Origin: Pullulanibacillus camelliae
Lineage (GTDB): Bacteria > Bacillota > Bacilli > Bacillales > Sporolactobacillaceae
DNA length: 64,000 bases
Direction: 5' to 3'
NCBI RefSeq assembly: GCF_014642655.1
Contig: NZ_BMIR01000003.1
Coordinates: 124,001 to 188,000 of the forward strand
The position numbers were made by a program, and so were the translations under genes. Below the pieces are notes generated by a model, which was not told the DNA's origin, searched no databases, and worked only from the letters and a program-made list of their open reading frames with translations. Position 1 is the stretch's first letter. Every line of letters starts with the position of its first letter. Shown in pieces: positions 41,498-50,157 of the stretch.

Positions 41498-43151
41498 GAA
41501 AAATAGAGAAAATCAACCATAAAAACATGAGAATGATGATGACGATACCGATGCCAACAATGGGGAAGAAGTCGAGAAAATTATTGCCAAAGGTTTTAGC
41601 GATAATAAGTCCGACGATGATAATGCTACATGCAAGCAATGTCACACTGAAGGAAATACGGTTGCCAATACGATCGATCCTTAATAACAGCTTATCGATC
41701 TGTGGGAGCTCCATTTCTAGGCGGACATCCCCGCGATCCACTTTGGTTAGTACCTTTTTAAGCAGGCGAGGGAGGCGATAGCTATCATCGGCGAGGTCTT
41801 GCAGCCCCTCCCAAAGTCTTGCTAAGATATTTTTAGGGTTGGCTTTATCGATGAGCAGCTTTTTGCCAAAGGGTTCTGCAAGATGTACGAGGCTGATGTC
41901 TGCATCGAGATCCGTGATAATCCCCTCGAGTGTCATCAATGCTTTTCCAAGTAAGGTATAGTCCTTCGGTATCGTAATCTTATGCTTTTGTGTCGTAGCG
42001 AATAGATCAGCGATGGCGTCAGCAATATTCACCTTACTAAACGGAATATCATAATATTTATCTCTAAGGTCATCAAGATCATCTTTTAATTTGCCTTCAT
42101 TTATGTCCTCTCGGGTGATTGCCATATTTAAGACGGTTCGCAGTAATGTATCTGTATCTCTGCGCATTAAACCAATGATGAGAGAAGCAAAATTATTTTT
42201 CATCTCTTGTGTGAGCTTGCCAACCTGACCAAAGTCGAGATAAGCGATTTTATTTCCTGGTAGGAAGAAGAGATTGCCTGGATGAGGATCACCATGGTAG
42301 ATCCCGACAACAAGCACTTGATGAAGAAAGGAGTGTACAAGCCGTTCAGCTAATATTTTTTTATTGAATTGATCATCGGGAATCGCTTGAATATCCGTAT
42401 ATTTTTTTCCCGTAATATAGGACATCGTCAGCACGCGTTTTGATGTGAAATCCCAATAAACCTTAGGAATGATAATATGCTCATCATTCACAAATTGTTT
42501 GGCAATTTTTTCGGCATTGCGTCCTTCTTGGGAGTAGTCCATTTCACTTTTAATGGCTTCAGATAATTCATCAATGATATCTCTTATTTGGTAGTGCCGC
42601 GCCCAGTCAAAGCGCTGTTCGACAAGTCTGGCAAGATCTCTTAAAATTTCAATATCCGTGTCAATTTGTTTTTCGATGTAAGGCCTTCGTACTTTGACGG
42701 CAACGGTTTCTCCTGATTTTAAGGTCGCTTGATGGACCTGACCGATCGATGCCGCTGCTAGACATTCTGGTGAAAATGATGTGAATAGCTCATCAATAGG
42801 GGCACCAAGCTCTGTTTCTACCAAGGTTTTGACGAGGGCTGTATCAATGGGCTTCACATCGTCTTGGAGCTTCTCAAGCTCTTGTGTCAATTGATTAGGG
42901 AGAAGATCACTGCGAATACTGAGAAGCTGACCCAACTTAATAAATGTTGGGCCTAAGGTTTCCATTAGGAGTCGTACTCTTTTTCCGGCGGAGGCCTGAT
43001 CAGATTCAAAATTAATTTTTATCTTCTTAAGAGGATTGGCGATCAAATGAAAGAGCCCAATCTCTTTGACAATATACCCAAATCCAAATTTTGCTAGAGC
43101 GGTGACAATTTCACGATAACGATTCATATGTCGGATTCTTTTTGTCAGCAT
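41481..43151 (-). CDS. ABC1/UbiB (AarF) family atypical kinase
   Basis: A 556-residue ADCK/UbiB-like protein. The KxGQ motif is TFIKLGQLLSIRSDLLP, the ATP-binding lysine is in VAVKVRRP, the ExD-type region is EMDYSQEGRNAEK, and the catalytic part is YHGDPHPGNLFF with the metal-binding YLDFGQVG. Two membrane helices close the protein (about 497-518 and 524-548), so it is anchored in the cytoplasmic membrane. UbiB proteins support isoprenoid quinone synthesis; in Firmicutes, which use menaquinone, the role is unsettled. ATG 43151 is preferred over GTG 43163 on ribosome-binding-site spacing. It is co-transcribed with the phasin-like gene before it (31-bp gap). Confidence 0.88.
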   Translation of the reverse strand: MLTKRIRHMNRYREIVTALAKFGFGYIVKEIGLFHLIANPLKKIKINFESDQASAGKRVRLLMETLGPTFIKLGQLLSIRSDLLPNQLTQELEKLQDDVKPIDTALVKTLVETELGAPIDELFTSFSPECLAAASIGQVHQATLKSGETVAVKVRRPYIEKQIDTDIEILRDLARLVEQRFDWARHYQIRDIIDELSEAIKSEMDYSQEGRNAEKIAKQFVNDEHIIIPKVYWDFTSKRVLTMSYITGKKYTDIQAIPDDQFNKKILAERLVHSFLHQVLVVGIYHGDPHPGNLFFLPGNKIAYLDFGQVGKLTQEMKNNFASLIIGLMRRDTDTLLRTVLNMAITREDINEGKLKDDLDDLRDKYYDIPFSKVNIADAIADLFATTQKHKITIPKDYTLLGKALMTLEGIITDLDADISLVHLAEPFGKKLLIDKANPKNILARLWEGLQDLADDSYRLPRLLKKVLTKVDRGDVRLEMELPQIDKLLLRIDRIGNRISFSVTLLACSIIIVGLIIAKTFGNNFLDFFPIVGIGIVIIILMFLWLIFSIFRSGRF

Positions 43152-43182
43152 GATCCTCTTCACCTTCGATACTGCAGAGTTA

Positions 43183-43485
43183 TTAATCGTCTTCTGTTTG
43201 CTTGCCTTCTAAAGCCTCTAAGCGTTTTTTGACAGCATCTAATTCTTCATGCGTGACAAAACCGAGCTTTTTCAAGGTATCCTTGATATCTTGGCGAAAG
43301 CCTTCACTCCAATCAGATTGTTTATCCTTTCCTTTTTCAGCAAGCTCATCAATCAAGCGTTTGGCTTCTTGTGGGGCAAGCTCGCCATTTTTTACAAATT
43401 CCTTTACGTACTTTTCAGCTTTTTCTTTGCTGGCAAGTGCAGCACCTAGGCCAAGATAAAAGCCTTTTCTAATCAACTCATTCAT
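43183..43485 (-). CDS. Phasin-like small coiled-coil protein
   Basis: A 100-residue charged, helical protein (MNELIRKGFYLGLGAALASKE, KYVKEFVKNGELAPQEAKRLIDELAEKG, then a predicted coiled coil LDAVKKRLEALEG). It belongs to the group annotated as phasin-related or polyhydroxyalkanoate-synthesis-regulator proteins, small proteins often found next to UbiB-like kinases in Bacilli, as here. The amphipathic N-terminus could associate with the membrane. GGGTGG lies before the ATG. No PHA synthesis genes are in the window, so a PHA role should not be assumed. Confidence 0.78.
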   Translation of the reverse strand: MNELIRKGFYLGLGAALASKEKAEKYVKEFVKNGELAPQEAKRLIDELAEKGKDKQSDWSEGFRQDIKDTLKKLGFVTHEELDAVKKRLEALEGKQTEDD

Positions 43486-43616
43486 GTTAGGTCCACCCTT
43501 TCTTTTTCCCTTAATATATCATTACCCTAAATGACTGTTCAATTATCCTTTTCTTTTTAAAAATATGTGAAAGGAGGGTAAACTATAATTAAAGATAAAT
43601 GGGAGGGGCAAATGGA

Positions 43617-44336
43617 ATGAAGGTTGCTTTTATATCGGATATTCATGGTAATGCGGATGCGTTAGCAGCAGTACTAGAAGATATTCGCAACAAACGTGCG
43701 GATGCCGTCAAGATTTTGGGTGACCTCTGCTTTCGCGGCCCCGAGCCGAAGCAGGCATTAGATTTGATTAGACAATCCGATGCACAAGTGATTAAAGGCA
43801 ATGCAGATGCCTGGGTTGTGCGTGGAATTAGGCGGGGAGAGGTTCCCGATGAGGCCTTGGAGACGATGTGTCAAGAAAGAGATTGGACTTATGCACAGCT
43901 CAGCGAGAAGGATATCAAGTATTTGCAGACCCTTCCTGAAGAGATTCAAGGGACACTCGCAGGAACAGTGCCCTTTCATGCGTTTCATGCGACACCGTCA
44001 AGCTTGTTTAAGAATATCCAAGCAAATGCTGGTCCAGAGGCGATTCAGGAAAATTTATTGGTCAAGGATGCGGCGCTCTACCTTTATGGACATATTCACA
44101 CCGCCTATATCAAGTACATAAATGGAAAATGCGTTGTCAATTTGGGAAGTGTCGGTCTGCCTTTTGATGGACTTGATCAGGCCTCTTATGCCATGGTCAC
44201 TGTAGAGAATGGGCGGTACAGCGTGTCGATTGAAAGAGTGCCTTATGATACTGAAAAGGTTATTCAAAAATACCAACAATCTGGCTATCCCAATGCACAG
44301 GCCTTAATCACTATCATTAAAAATGCGCAGATTTAA
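43617..44336 (+). CDS. Metallophosphoesterase, YfcE/DNA-repair-phosphoesterase type
   Basis: A 239-residue calcineurin-like phosphoesterase. Metal-binding motifs in order: FISDIHGN (Asp-x-His), LGDLCFRGP (Gly-Asp), KGNADAW (Gly-Asn), FHAFHATPS and YGHIHTAYI (Gly-His-x-His). It closely resembles the small serine/threonine-phosphatase-like or phosphodiesterase proteins common in Bacillales; the physiological substrate is unknown. ATG at 43617 is chosen because GGGAGGGG is then 8 bases upstream; ATG 43599 would precede that site. Confidence 0.87.
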   Translation: MKVAFISDIHGNADALAAVLEDIRNKRADAVKILGDLCFRGPEPKQALDLIRQSDAQVIKGNADAWVVRGIRRGEVPDEALETMCQERDWTYAQLSEKDIKYLQTLPEEIQGTLAGTVPFHAFHATPSSLFKNIQANAGPEAIQENLLVKDAALYLYGHIHTAYIKYINGKCVVNLGSVGLPFDGLDQASYAMVTVENGRYSVSIERVPYDTEKVIQKYQQSGYPNAQALITIIKNAQI

Positions 44337-44401
44337 AGCCTTGAGAGGTTTGATCTGTTCTTGAAAAAGGGTATAGGGGTTTAAAAATAACCTTCGAGAG
44401 G

Positions 44402-45217
44402 ATGAAAGATTTGGAACTTGGATTAGCAAATAAAACAGCGATTGTCACAGGTGGTAGCAAAGGAATTGGTAAGGCCATTGCTAAGGCGTTAGCCAAAGAA
44501 GGCTGCAATGTGGTGATTTGCGGACGAGGAAAAGAAGAATTAGATAATGTCCAAAGTGAGATCCAGACAGAGGGCGGAGAGATTTTCGCTGTTCAGGCGG
44601 ATATCACAAAGCAACAGGATGTTGAAAGTCTAATATCAGAGACGATTAGTCACTATAATACCATTGATATTTTGGTGAACAATGCGGGGATTGTCGGCGG
44701 TTTTTATAATTTTGAGGCGTTATCAGTGGATGACTGGCAGGAGGTCTTTGATGTCAATGTCTTTGGCATGGTGCGTGTGACCAAAGCGGCCCTTCCCTAT
44801 ATGCGCAAGGCGGCCTCAACACGAATTATTAACATTAGCTCGGAGTCTGGTATCCAGCCAGATGCCTTTATGCCACATTATAATGCAACAAAGGCAGCGA
44901 TGATTAATTTTACAAAGAGCTTATCCAAGGCTTATGCCAAAGACGGTATTTTGGTGAATAGTGTTTCTCCAGCGTTTATCATGACACCTTTGCTTGAAGA
45001 TAATTTACAAAGGGATGCTGAAGCTCAGAGTATTGCTTTTGATGAAGCAGTACAAGCTTTTTTGAAAGAGAATAGGCCGCATATCGAGGTCAAGCGTCCA
45101 GGTCTACCAGAAGAAGTGGCGGCAGCCGTTGTCTTTTTGGCTTCTGATCAAGCTTCCTTTATAACAGGCGAAAATATCCGTGTAGATGGAGGGTCAATTG
45201 CTTCTCAGGGGGCTTAG
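44402..45217 (+). CDS. SDR-family oxidoreductase
   Basis: A 271-residue classical short-chain dehydrogenase. Cofactor motif is VTGGSKGIGKAI, NNAG is LVNNAGIVGG, catalytic Ser is in IINISSESG and the Tyr-x3-Lys is HYNATKAAM. The closing GENIRVDGG is typical of FabG-like reductases. The cofactor arginine in ICGRGKEE suggests NADP(H). Substrate unknown. The ATG at 44402 lies directly behind GAGAGG; a TTG three codons later (44411) is better spaced to that site and may be the real start. No functional link to the phosphoesterase before it. Confidence 0.88.
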   Translation: MKDLELGLANKTAIVTGGSKGIGKAIAKALAKEGCNVVICGRGKEELDNVQSEIQTEGGEIFAVQADITKQQDVESLISETISHYNTIDILVNNAGIVGGFYNFEALSVDDWQEVFDVNVFGMVRVTKAALPYMRKAASTRIINISSESGIQPDAFMPHYNATKAAMINFTKSLSKAYAKDGILVNSVSPAFIMTPLLEDNLQRDAEAQSIAFDEAVQAFLKENRPHIEVKRPGLPEEVAAAVVFLASDQASFITGENIRVDGGSIASQGA

Positions 45218-45330
45218 AAAGAGCCATAATCTAAAATAGGTATTCATCCTTGCTGAAGGGCTGAGTCCAGCATTTTCGGTTAATGAACTGAACGTCAGGG
45301 TAGGCTAGAGAAAAAGGAGGTTTTCCAGCC

Positions 45331-45480
45331 GTGATTTGGACAATTATTGGTATTTTAGTACTCTTATGGCTTCTTGGATTCATGTTCCATATCCTAGGCG
45401 GACTTATCCACATTCTTTTAGTCATCGCCGTTGTTTTGTTTATTGTTTATCTGATCAAACGCATTTTTGCCCATCATTAG
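45331..45480 (+). CDS. lmo0937-family small membrane protein
   Basis: A 49-residue, almost entirely hydrophobic peptide: MIWTIIGILVLLWLLGFMFH, then a second helix ending IVYLIKRIFAHH. Size and sequence match the lmo0937-type small membrane proteins of Bacilli, whose function is unknown though they are often linked to stress expression. A very strong ribosome binding site AAAAAGGAGG ends 10 bases before the GTG start, and an intrinsic terminator overlaps the stop, so it is a genuine stand-alone gene. Confidence 0.82.
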   Translation: MIWTIIGILVLLWLLGFMFHILGGLIHILLVIAVVLFIVYLIKRIFAHH

Positions 45481-45522
45481 CACGTCACCTAAGGGTCATC
45501 CTCGGGTGAGGTGCTTTTTTTT
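45479..45522 (+). terminator. Intrinsic terminator of the lmo0937-type gene
   Basis: AGCAC-g-TCACC (45479-45489) pairs with GGTGA-g-GTGCT (45505-45515) and is followed by eight T. One internal mismatch. Confidence 0.85.
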
Positions 45523-45544
45523 AATAAGAAAGAGGATATAACAC

Positions 45545-45662
45545 TTTGGGTGTAAATGGAGTGGAGCATGCACGTTTTCGCGGGAGTCTCGCGCCCCGCG
45601 CTTCAATCCATTTGACCTTGCAATGAACCTAGACAAGAACCAGGCGCGTGCTCTTGGGGAGC
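45545..45662. repeat. Intergenic repeat family A, fragment
   Basis: Contains the gtaaatggagtggagcatgcac, cgcgggagtctcgcgcc...gcgcttcaatccatttgacc and acaatgaacctagacaagaaccaggc segments seen in copies 1 to 3, with the middle deleted. The 300-bp gap also holds the Fur box and promoter of the next gene. Confidence 0.55.
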
Positions 45663-45736
45663 AAAACTCTATCTAGCCTTAGACCGTAGAACATGACTGA
45701 AGGCTATTGGCATGAAGGGGGCTGACTAATAACTAT

Positions 45737-45757
45737 TATTGATAATAATTATCAATA
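45737..45757 (+). promoter_or_regulatory. Fur box upstream of the ABC exporter gene
   Basis: TGATAAT-A-ATTATCA (45740-45754) matches the Bacillus 7-1-7 Fur consensus without mismatch, and the symmetry extends to 10-1-10 (45737-45757). It lies 70-90 bp before the ABC exporter start. A TATAAT at 45797-45802 with a poor -35 would put the box near -50 to -70 of that start; a second weaker promoter (TTATCA, 17 bp, TATAGG at 45772) would overlap it directly. Related sites for Zur and PerR differ at key positions. Confidence 0.72.
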
Positions 45758-45826
45758 AAATGCTGTTATCATATAGGCAACGACAGTCATATAGGGTATA
45801 ATTTGTAGATAAAAAGTGATGGGGGG

Positions 45827-47545
45827 ATGGGGTTGATTCGCCGTTTTTTTTCTTATTATAAGCCTTATACGCGTTTGTTTATTTTAGACTTTTGTTGTGC
45901 GGTGGTTTGTGGGATTTTAGAGCTCATGTTTCCACTTGCTGTTAATAAGGTGATCGATAAATTATTGCCAGGTCATGATTGGTCTTTAATTGTTTGGGCA
46001 AGTATCGGTCTGCTTTTAATGTATTCATTTAATACCGGTCTGCAGTTTATTGTGACGTACTGGGGTCATAAGCTCGGTATCAATATTGAAACGGATATGC
46101 GGACAAAACTATTTAATCATATTCAAAAGCTATCCTTTCGTTTCTTTGATAATAATAAAACAGGCAATCTGATCTCCCGTATGACTAATGATCTATTTGA
46201 GATCGGCGAGGTCGCACACCATGGCCCAGAAGATATCTTTATTGCGGTGATGACTTTATTAGGTGCTTTCTTTATGATGCTTGCGATTAATTGGAAGCTG
46301 GCAGTAATGACATTTGTCATCATCCCGTTTTTAACCTGGCTTATTGTTTTTTGCAATAAAAGAATGACACACACCTTTCGGCACATGCATGAGAATGTCG
46401 CAGAATTTAGCTCACGGATTGAGAATACCATTGGTGGTATTCGTGTTGTTCAAGCTTTTTCTAATGAAAAGCACGAGCGGGCAAGATTCGATATCAATAA
46501 TAAAAGGCTGAGACAAACAAAGCTGCGTTCCTACAAAATCATGGGATATAGTACAGCTGTCAGCTATATGATGATGCGCTTTATGACCTTGTTTGTACTG
46601 ATTTGTGGGACATGGTTTGTGCTTCATGGTGAGCTATCTAATGGTGAATTTGTTGGTTTTATTCTCTTAACTAATGTTTTCTTTCGACCAGTGGAGAAAA
46701 TCAATGCGGTAATTGAAAGCTATCCAAAAGGGATTGCCGGTTTTAAACGCTATACGGAAATACTCGATACAGCGCCTGATATCAGTGATAAGCCTGGAGC
46801 GTTGGCTATTGATAAGGTAAGAGGAGACATTCACTATGACAAGGTGACCTTTGGCTATGAGGATGGCAGTCAGGTATTAAAGGATATTGACTTAACGATC
46901 AAGGCTGGAGAGACAGTGGCATTTGTTGGCCCTTCGGGAGCTGGGAAGTCCACTTTATGTACCTTATTGCCAAGGTTCTATGAAGTCGATTCTGGTCGTA
47001 TCACCGTCGATGGTATGGATATTCAAGATATTACTCTATCTTCCTTACGTCAACAAATTGGTATTGTGCAGCAGGATGTCTTTTTATTTTCGGGGACTAT
47101 AGGAGAAAATATTGCCTACGGTAAGCTGGATGCAACAGATGAAGAGATTTGGCATGCAGCGCGTCGTGCGCAGCTGGAATCCTTCATTCAATCGCAAGAA
47201 GATGGACTTAATACCATCATTGGCGAACGCGGCGTGAAGCTCTCAGGTGGGCAAAAGCAAAGACTTTCCATTGCGCGAATGTTCTTGAAAAATCCACCGA
47301 TTTTGATTCTGGATGAAGCGACTTCAGCGTTAGATACGGCGACAGAAGTGGCGATTCAGCAAGCCCTTATGGAGCTCTCCGAGGGACGAACGACACTCGT
47401 AATTGCTCATCGCCTGGCTACTATCAAGCATGCCGACCGCATTATTGTGGTAACAGAAGACGGCATTAACGAGCAGGGGGATCACAATGAGTTGCTTTCC
47501 AAAGGTGGGATCTATAGTCAGCTTCATCAGGCGCAATTTGGATAA
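45827..47545 (+). CDS. ABC exporter, fused membrane and ATPase domains (MsbA/Sav1866 type)
   Basis: A 572-residue half-transporter that works as a dimer: six membrane helices (about 15-310) followed by an ATPase domain with Walker A FVGPSGAGKSTLC, Q-loop IVQQDVFLF, signature VKLSGGQKQRLSIARM, Walker B ILILDEATSALD and switch His in VIAHRLATI. It resembles Sav1866-like multidrug or lipid exporters. The ATG at 45827 follows GGGGGG directly; TTG at 45833, 6 bases beyond that run, may be the true start. A perfect Fur box upstream suggests induction by iron limitation, so an iron-related cargo such as a siderophore or heme is conceivable. Nothing else in the window supports a specific cargo. Confidence 0.9.
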   Translation: MGLIRRFFSYYKPYTRLFILDFCCAVVCGILELMFPLAVNKVIDKLLPGHDWSLIVWASIGLLLMYSFNTGLQFIVTYWGHKLGINIETDMRTKLFNHIQKLSFRFFDNNKTGNLISRMTNDLFEIGEVAHHGPEDIFIAVMTLLGAFFMMLAINWKLAVMTFVIIPFLTWLIVFCNKRMTHTFRHMHENVAEFSSRIENTIGGIRVVQAFSNEKHERARFDINNKRLRQTKLRSYKIMGYSTAVSYMMMRFMTLFVLICGTWFVLHGELSNGEFVGFILLTNVFFRPVEKINAVIESYPKGIAGFKRYTEILDTAPDISDKPGALAIDKVRGDIHYDKVTFGYEDGSQVLKDIDLTIKAGETVAFVGPSGAGKSTLCTLLPRFYEVDSGRITVDGMDIQDITLSSLRQQIGIVQQDVFLFSGTIGENIAYGKLDATDEEIWHAARRAQLESFIQSQEDGLNTIIGERGVKLSGGQKQRLSIARMFLKNPPILILDEATSALDTATEVAIQQALMELSEGRTTLVIAHRLATIKHADRIIVVTEDGINEQGDHNELLSKGGIYSQLHQAQFG

Positions 47546-47746
47546 GATTATAAGTGCTATATCAAAGATTTACTATATAAATATCTATTTATTCCTTGGG
47601 AAATAATTGAGTTGTTTTTTTGGAGAGCGGGCAGAAGCCTTCTGTCCTAGCCTCCTTCTTTGGGAAATATCATAATCCATGCATGTCCACGCCAACCGTA
47701 TTATACTAGAAACAATACTTTTAAAGTTAAAGAGGAGGATGTGACT

Positions 47747-48670
47747 ATGGATTACGTAACTCTCAAAAAAACGGATATGAAGATCTCAACGCTTGGATTG
47801 GGAACAAATAAAGTAGGTGGTCATAACTTTTTTAAAGAGTTGAGTGAAAAGGATGGTAAGGATTTTGTTAAAACGGCTATCGATTTAGGGATCAATTTTA
47901 TTGATACTGCCGATGTGTATGGCTTAGGGCGCTCAGAAGAGCTAATTGGTGAGGTATTAAGAGAAATCAGCACCAAGCGTGATGATTTAATTATTGCTAC
48001 TAAAGGCGGAAATGAATGGGATCAATCTGGCCATGTCAGAAAGAATAACCGTCCAGGATATTTGCGCTCTGCACTAGAAAAGAGCTTAAAGAGACTTGGC
48101 ACAGACTATGTTGATTTATACTACCTTCACTTTCCAGACAACGAAACGCCTTTGGCAGAATCGCTAGGTGAGCTAACACGCTTGAAAGAGGAAGGCAAGC
48201 TCAGAGCTATAGGTGTTTCAAATCTTAACATTGACCAGCTTAAAGAGGCAGATAAGGTGGCCGAGGTTGCTGCCCTGCAATCAGGCTATAACATGGTTGA
48301 CCGCGATGTCGAAAAAGACGTCTTACCGTATTGTGCGGAACATGGAATAAGCTTCATTCCTTATTTCCCGTTGGCGTCTGGATTACTCAGTGGAAAGTAT
48401 GATACACAATCAACCTTTGAAGACGGTGATAATCGCAAGCAGCGCTTTACCCCGGAAAAGCTGAAGCTTGCAGAGGAGCTCAAAGCGTTTGCGGAAGCTA
48501 AACAAACGACACTTCCAAAGCTTGCCTTGGCTTGGTTATTGGCTCAGGATGGTGTGGATGCGGTGATCCCTGGAGGGAGAAATCCTGCACAAATTCAGAG
48601 CGTTGCTTCTGCTGTTGATGTGAAATTAACTTCAGAAGATCTTCAGAAGTTAAGAGAGACCTTAGGCTAA
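47747..48670 (+). CDS. Aldo/keto reductase
   Basis: A 307-residue NADPH-dependent aldo/keto reductase. The catalytic tetrad can be seen: Asp and Tyr in NFIDTADVYGLG, Lys in IIATKGGNE and His in DLYYLHFPD. The cofactor loop is in AVIPGGRNPAQI. The N-terminus (YVTLKKTDMKISTLGLGTNKVGG) is typical of the YqkF/IolS-like branch. ATG at 47747 is chosen because AGAGGAGG lies 8-9 bases upstream. It stands alone with a clear terminator. Substrate unknown. Confidence 0.9.
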   Translation: MDYVTLKKTDMKISTLGLGTNKVGGHNFFKELSEKDGKDFVKTAIDLGINFIDTADVYGLGRSEELIGEVLREISTKRDDLIIATKGGNEWDQSGHVRKNNRPGYLRSALEKSLKRLGTDYVDLYYLHFPDNETPLAESLGELTRLKEEGKLRAIGVSNLNIDQLKEADKVAEVAALQSGYNMVDRDVEKDVLPYCAEHGISFIPYFPLASGLLSGKYDTQSTFEDGDNRKQRFTPEKLKLAEELKAFAEAKQTTLPKLALAWLLAQDGVDAVIPGGRNPAQIQSVASAVDVKLTSEDLQKLRETLG

Positions 48671-48685
48671 TATAAGTAGAATAGG

Positions 48686-48720
48686 AAAGGGAGCTCCGCT
48701 GGTTCGGAACTCCCTTTTTT
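48686..48720 (+). terminator. Intrinsic terminator after the aldo/keto reductase gene
   Basis: AAAGGGAG-c-TCCG (48686-48698) pairs with CGGA-a-CTCCCTTT (48705-48717) and runs into six T (48715-48720). Confidence 0.88.
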
Positions 48721-48749
48721 CAATGTAATCCAAGAAGGTACAAAAAATT

Positions 48750-48840
48750 TTGGGTGCAAATGAAGTGGATAGTGCCCGTTTTCCCGCCATGCTGCTCGCT
48801 TTCTGTGGGCTCACCTGGTTCATTATCCCGCAGGCATCTT
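48750..48840. repeat. Intergenic repeat family A, short fragment
   Basis: gggtgcaaatgaagtggatagtgcc...ctgctcgctttctgtgggctc...cccgcaggcatctt preserves the start and the two arms of the ctttccgc / cccgcagga palindrome but has lost most of the element. Confidence 0.45.
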
Positions 48841-48883
48841 GGGAATTTGATATTCACATGCATGTGTCATCAAATCCCTTTTT
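48841..48883 (+). terminator. Extended hairpin with T-run before the methyltransferase stop
   Basis: GGGAATTTGAT...ATCAAATCCC (48841-48878) encloses the 12-bp palindrome CACATGCATGTG and is followed by TTTTT on the plus strand. It can back up the terminator at 48686 and separates the convergent genes. Confidence 0.6.
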
Positions 48884-48934
48884 ATCTCTAGGAAAAGATT
48901 GAGTGTTTAATACTAGAAAATATAACAACTGCGC

Positions 48935-49705
48935 TTAACTTTTTCGCGCCTTTAAAACGATTGCTTGGCCTTGAAAGGAAATCACTTGGTCCTCTTTGAT
49001 GTGAATATGGAAGGTCTCTTTTAGGGAAGAGGGGGTGTTAACCATGAGCGCAGTAAGTTCCTTTTTCTGAATATCTGTGAGGCTCATGCGGTCACACCAT
49101 GAGTCAAAGGCAAAGACTTTATCAAAGCAGAAGAGGGCATCGATTGTAAAACCGCCTGCTTCTATCTTGCTAAGCCACTCTGATTTTTTCCAAGCGCGAT
49201 GATGACTTTTATCTCTTAGCTTTTCAATTTGGTTGTAAAAATGGTCAGCGGTATTATTCTCGGGTGCTACATTGTCATCAAGTAAAAATTGCCCGTTGGG
49301 TTTGAGCACGCGATAGGCTTCAGAAATAAAGGCATCCACATTGGGGAAGTGATGAGGGGCAATGCGACAGGTGACTACATCGAAGGTTTCTGCTTGAAAG
49401 GGCATCGCTTCTGCATCACCTTTAACAAATGAAACGTTTGTGTGACCGTTTTGTGTGATAAAGGTTTCAGCGGCCTTGAGCATCTGGGGTGTTAAATCGA
49501 AGGCTGTCACTTGGTTCACATAAGGGGCTATCGCATTGGCAACATGGCCCCCACCCGTTGCAACATCAAGCACCGCTTCCTTTCCTCTCTTCTCGATACT
49601 ATCAATGAGTACTTGCAGGTCGGCTCCCTTTTCATGAAGCGGACTATGGATATAAGCCAGAGCATTTTGTCCAAATTGATTGATAACATCCTTTTTTGTT
49701 GACAT
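48935..49705 (-). CDS. Class I SAM-dependent methyltransferase (UbiE/YcgJ type)
   Basis: A 256-residue methyltransferase. Motif I is VLDVATGGGHVANAI, the acidic end of strand 2 is AFDLTPQML, motif II is VKGDAEAMPF and motif III is YRVLKPNGQFLLDD. It is close to the UbiE-like and YcgJ-like small-molecule methyltransferases of Bacillus. AAGGGAG lies 12 bases before the ATG. It is a single gene between a hairpin and a family A repeat. Substrate unknown. Confidence 0.85.
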   Translation of the reverse strand: MSTKKDVINQFGQNALAYIHSPLHEKGADLQVLIDSIEKRGKEAVLDVATGGGHVANAIAPYVNQVTAFDLTPQMLKAAETFITQNGHTNVSFVKGDAEAMPFQAETFDVVTCRIAPHHFPNVDAFISEAYRVLKPNGQFLLDDNVAPENNTADHFYNQIEKLRDKSHHRAWKKSEWLSKIEAGGFTIDALFCFDKVFAFDSWCDRMSLTDIQKKELTALMVNTPSSLKETFHIHIKEDQVISFQGQAIVLKARKS

Positions 49706-49837
49706 TAATGAACAGGCTCCCTTCGGTGCTTCCTAAGCTATACATCTATCTTCTCCGATTTGTACTTATAAGTAAATGTTCATTTTACTATTACGAGTGA
49801 TAACTATTTGTTATGACTTAAGGTGTTGTCATAAATA

Positions 49838-50140
49838 AGAGGGCTGGGACAGAAGGCTTCAGCTCATAGAGAATCCGAACGCATTCACAATTTTGAAGGC
49901 ATGCGTTCGGATTTCTGAAAAGATAGGAAAGTATAAAATTAAATGTAAGAGACTTAGACTAAGAAGCCCCTGTTCCTGCATTTGTGCTAGACTTGCTTTG
50001 TCGTCAACTTCCTCGGAACAACGCGTCGTTTATTCGTGAAGTAACGCTGTCCTCGTCCCCGCAGGAGTCTCCGTATTTTGGCTACGCTTCCCGTTTCCCT
50101 GGCTACTTATCCCTTCGGTTTTCGCTTTGTCTCAGCCTCT
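49838..50140. repeat. Intergenic repeat family A, copy with terminal inverted repeats
   Basis: Starts AGAGGGCTGGGACA (49838-49851) and ends TGTCTCAGCCTCT (50128-50140), which are inverted copies of each other. Inside are the perfect 12-bp stem ATCCGAACGCAT (49873-49884) / ATGCGTTCGGAT (49901-49912) and the cgtgaagtaacgctg...cccgcaggagtctccgtattttg segment shared with 59134-59462. No gene is present. The about 130 bp to the left, up to the methyltransferase start, contain only its AT-rich upstream region. Confidence 0.75.
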
Positions 50141-50157
50141 AGACTTTTATAGGGGCT

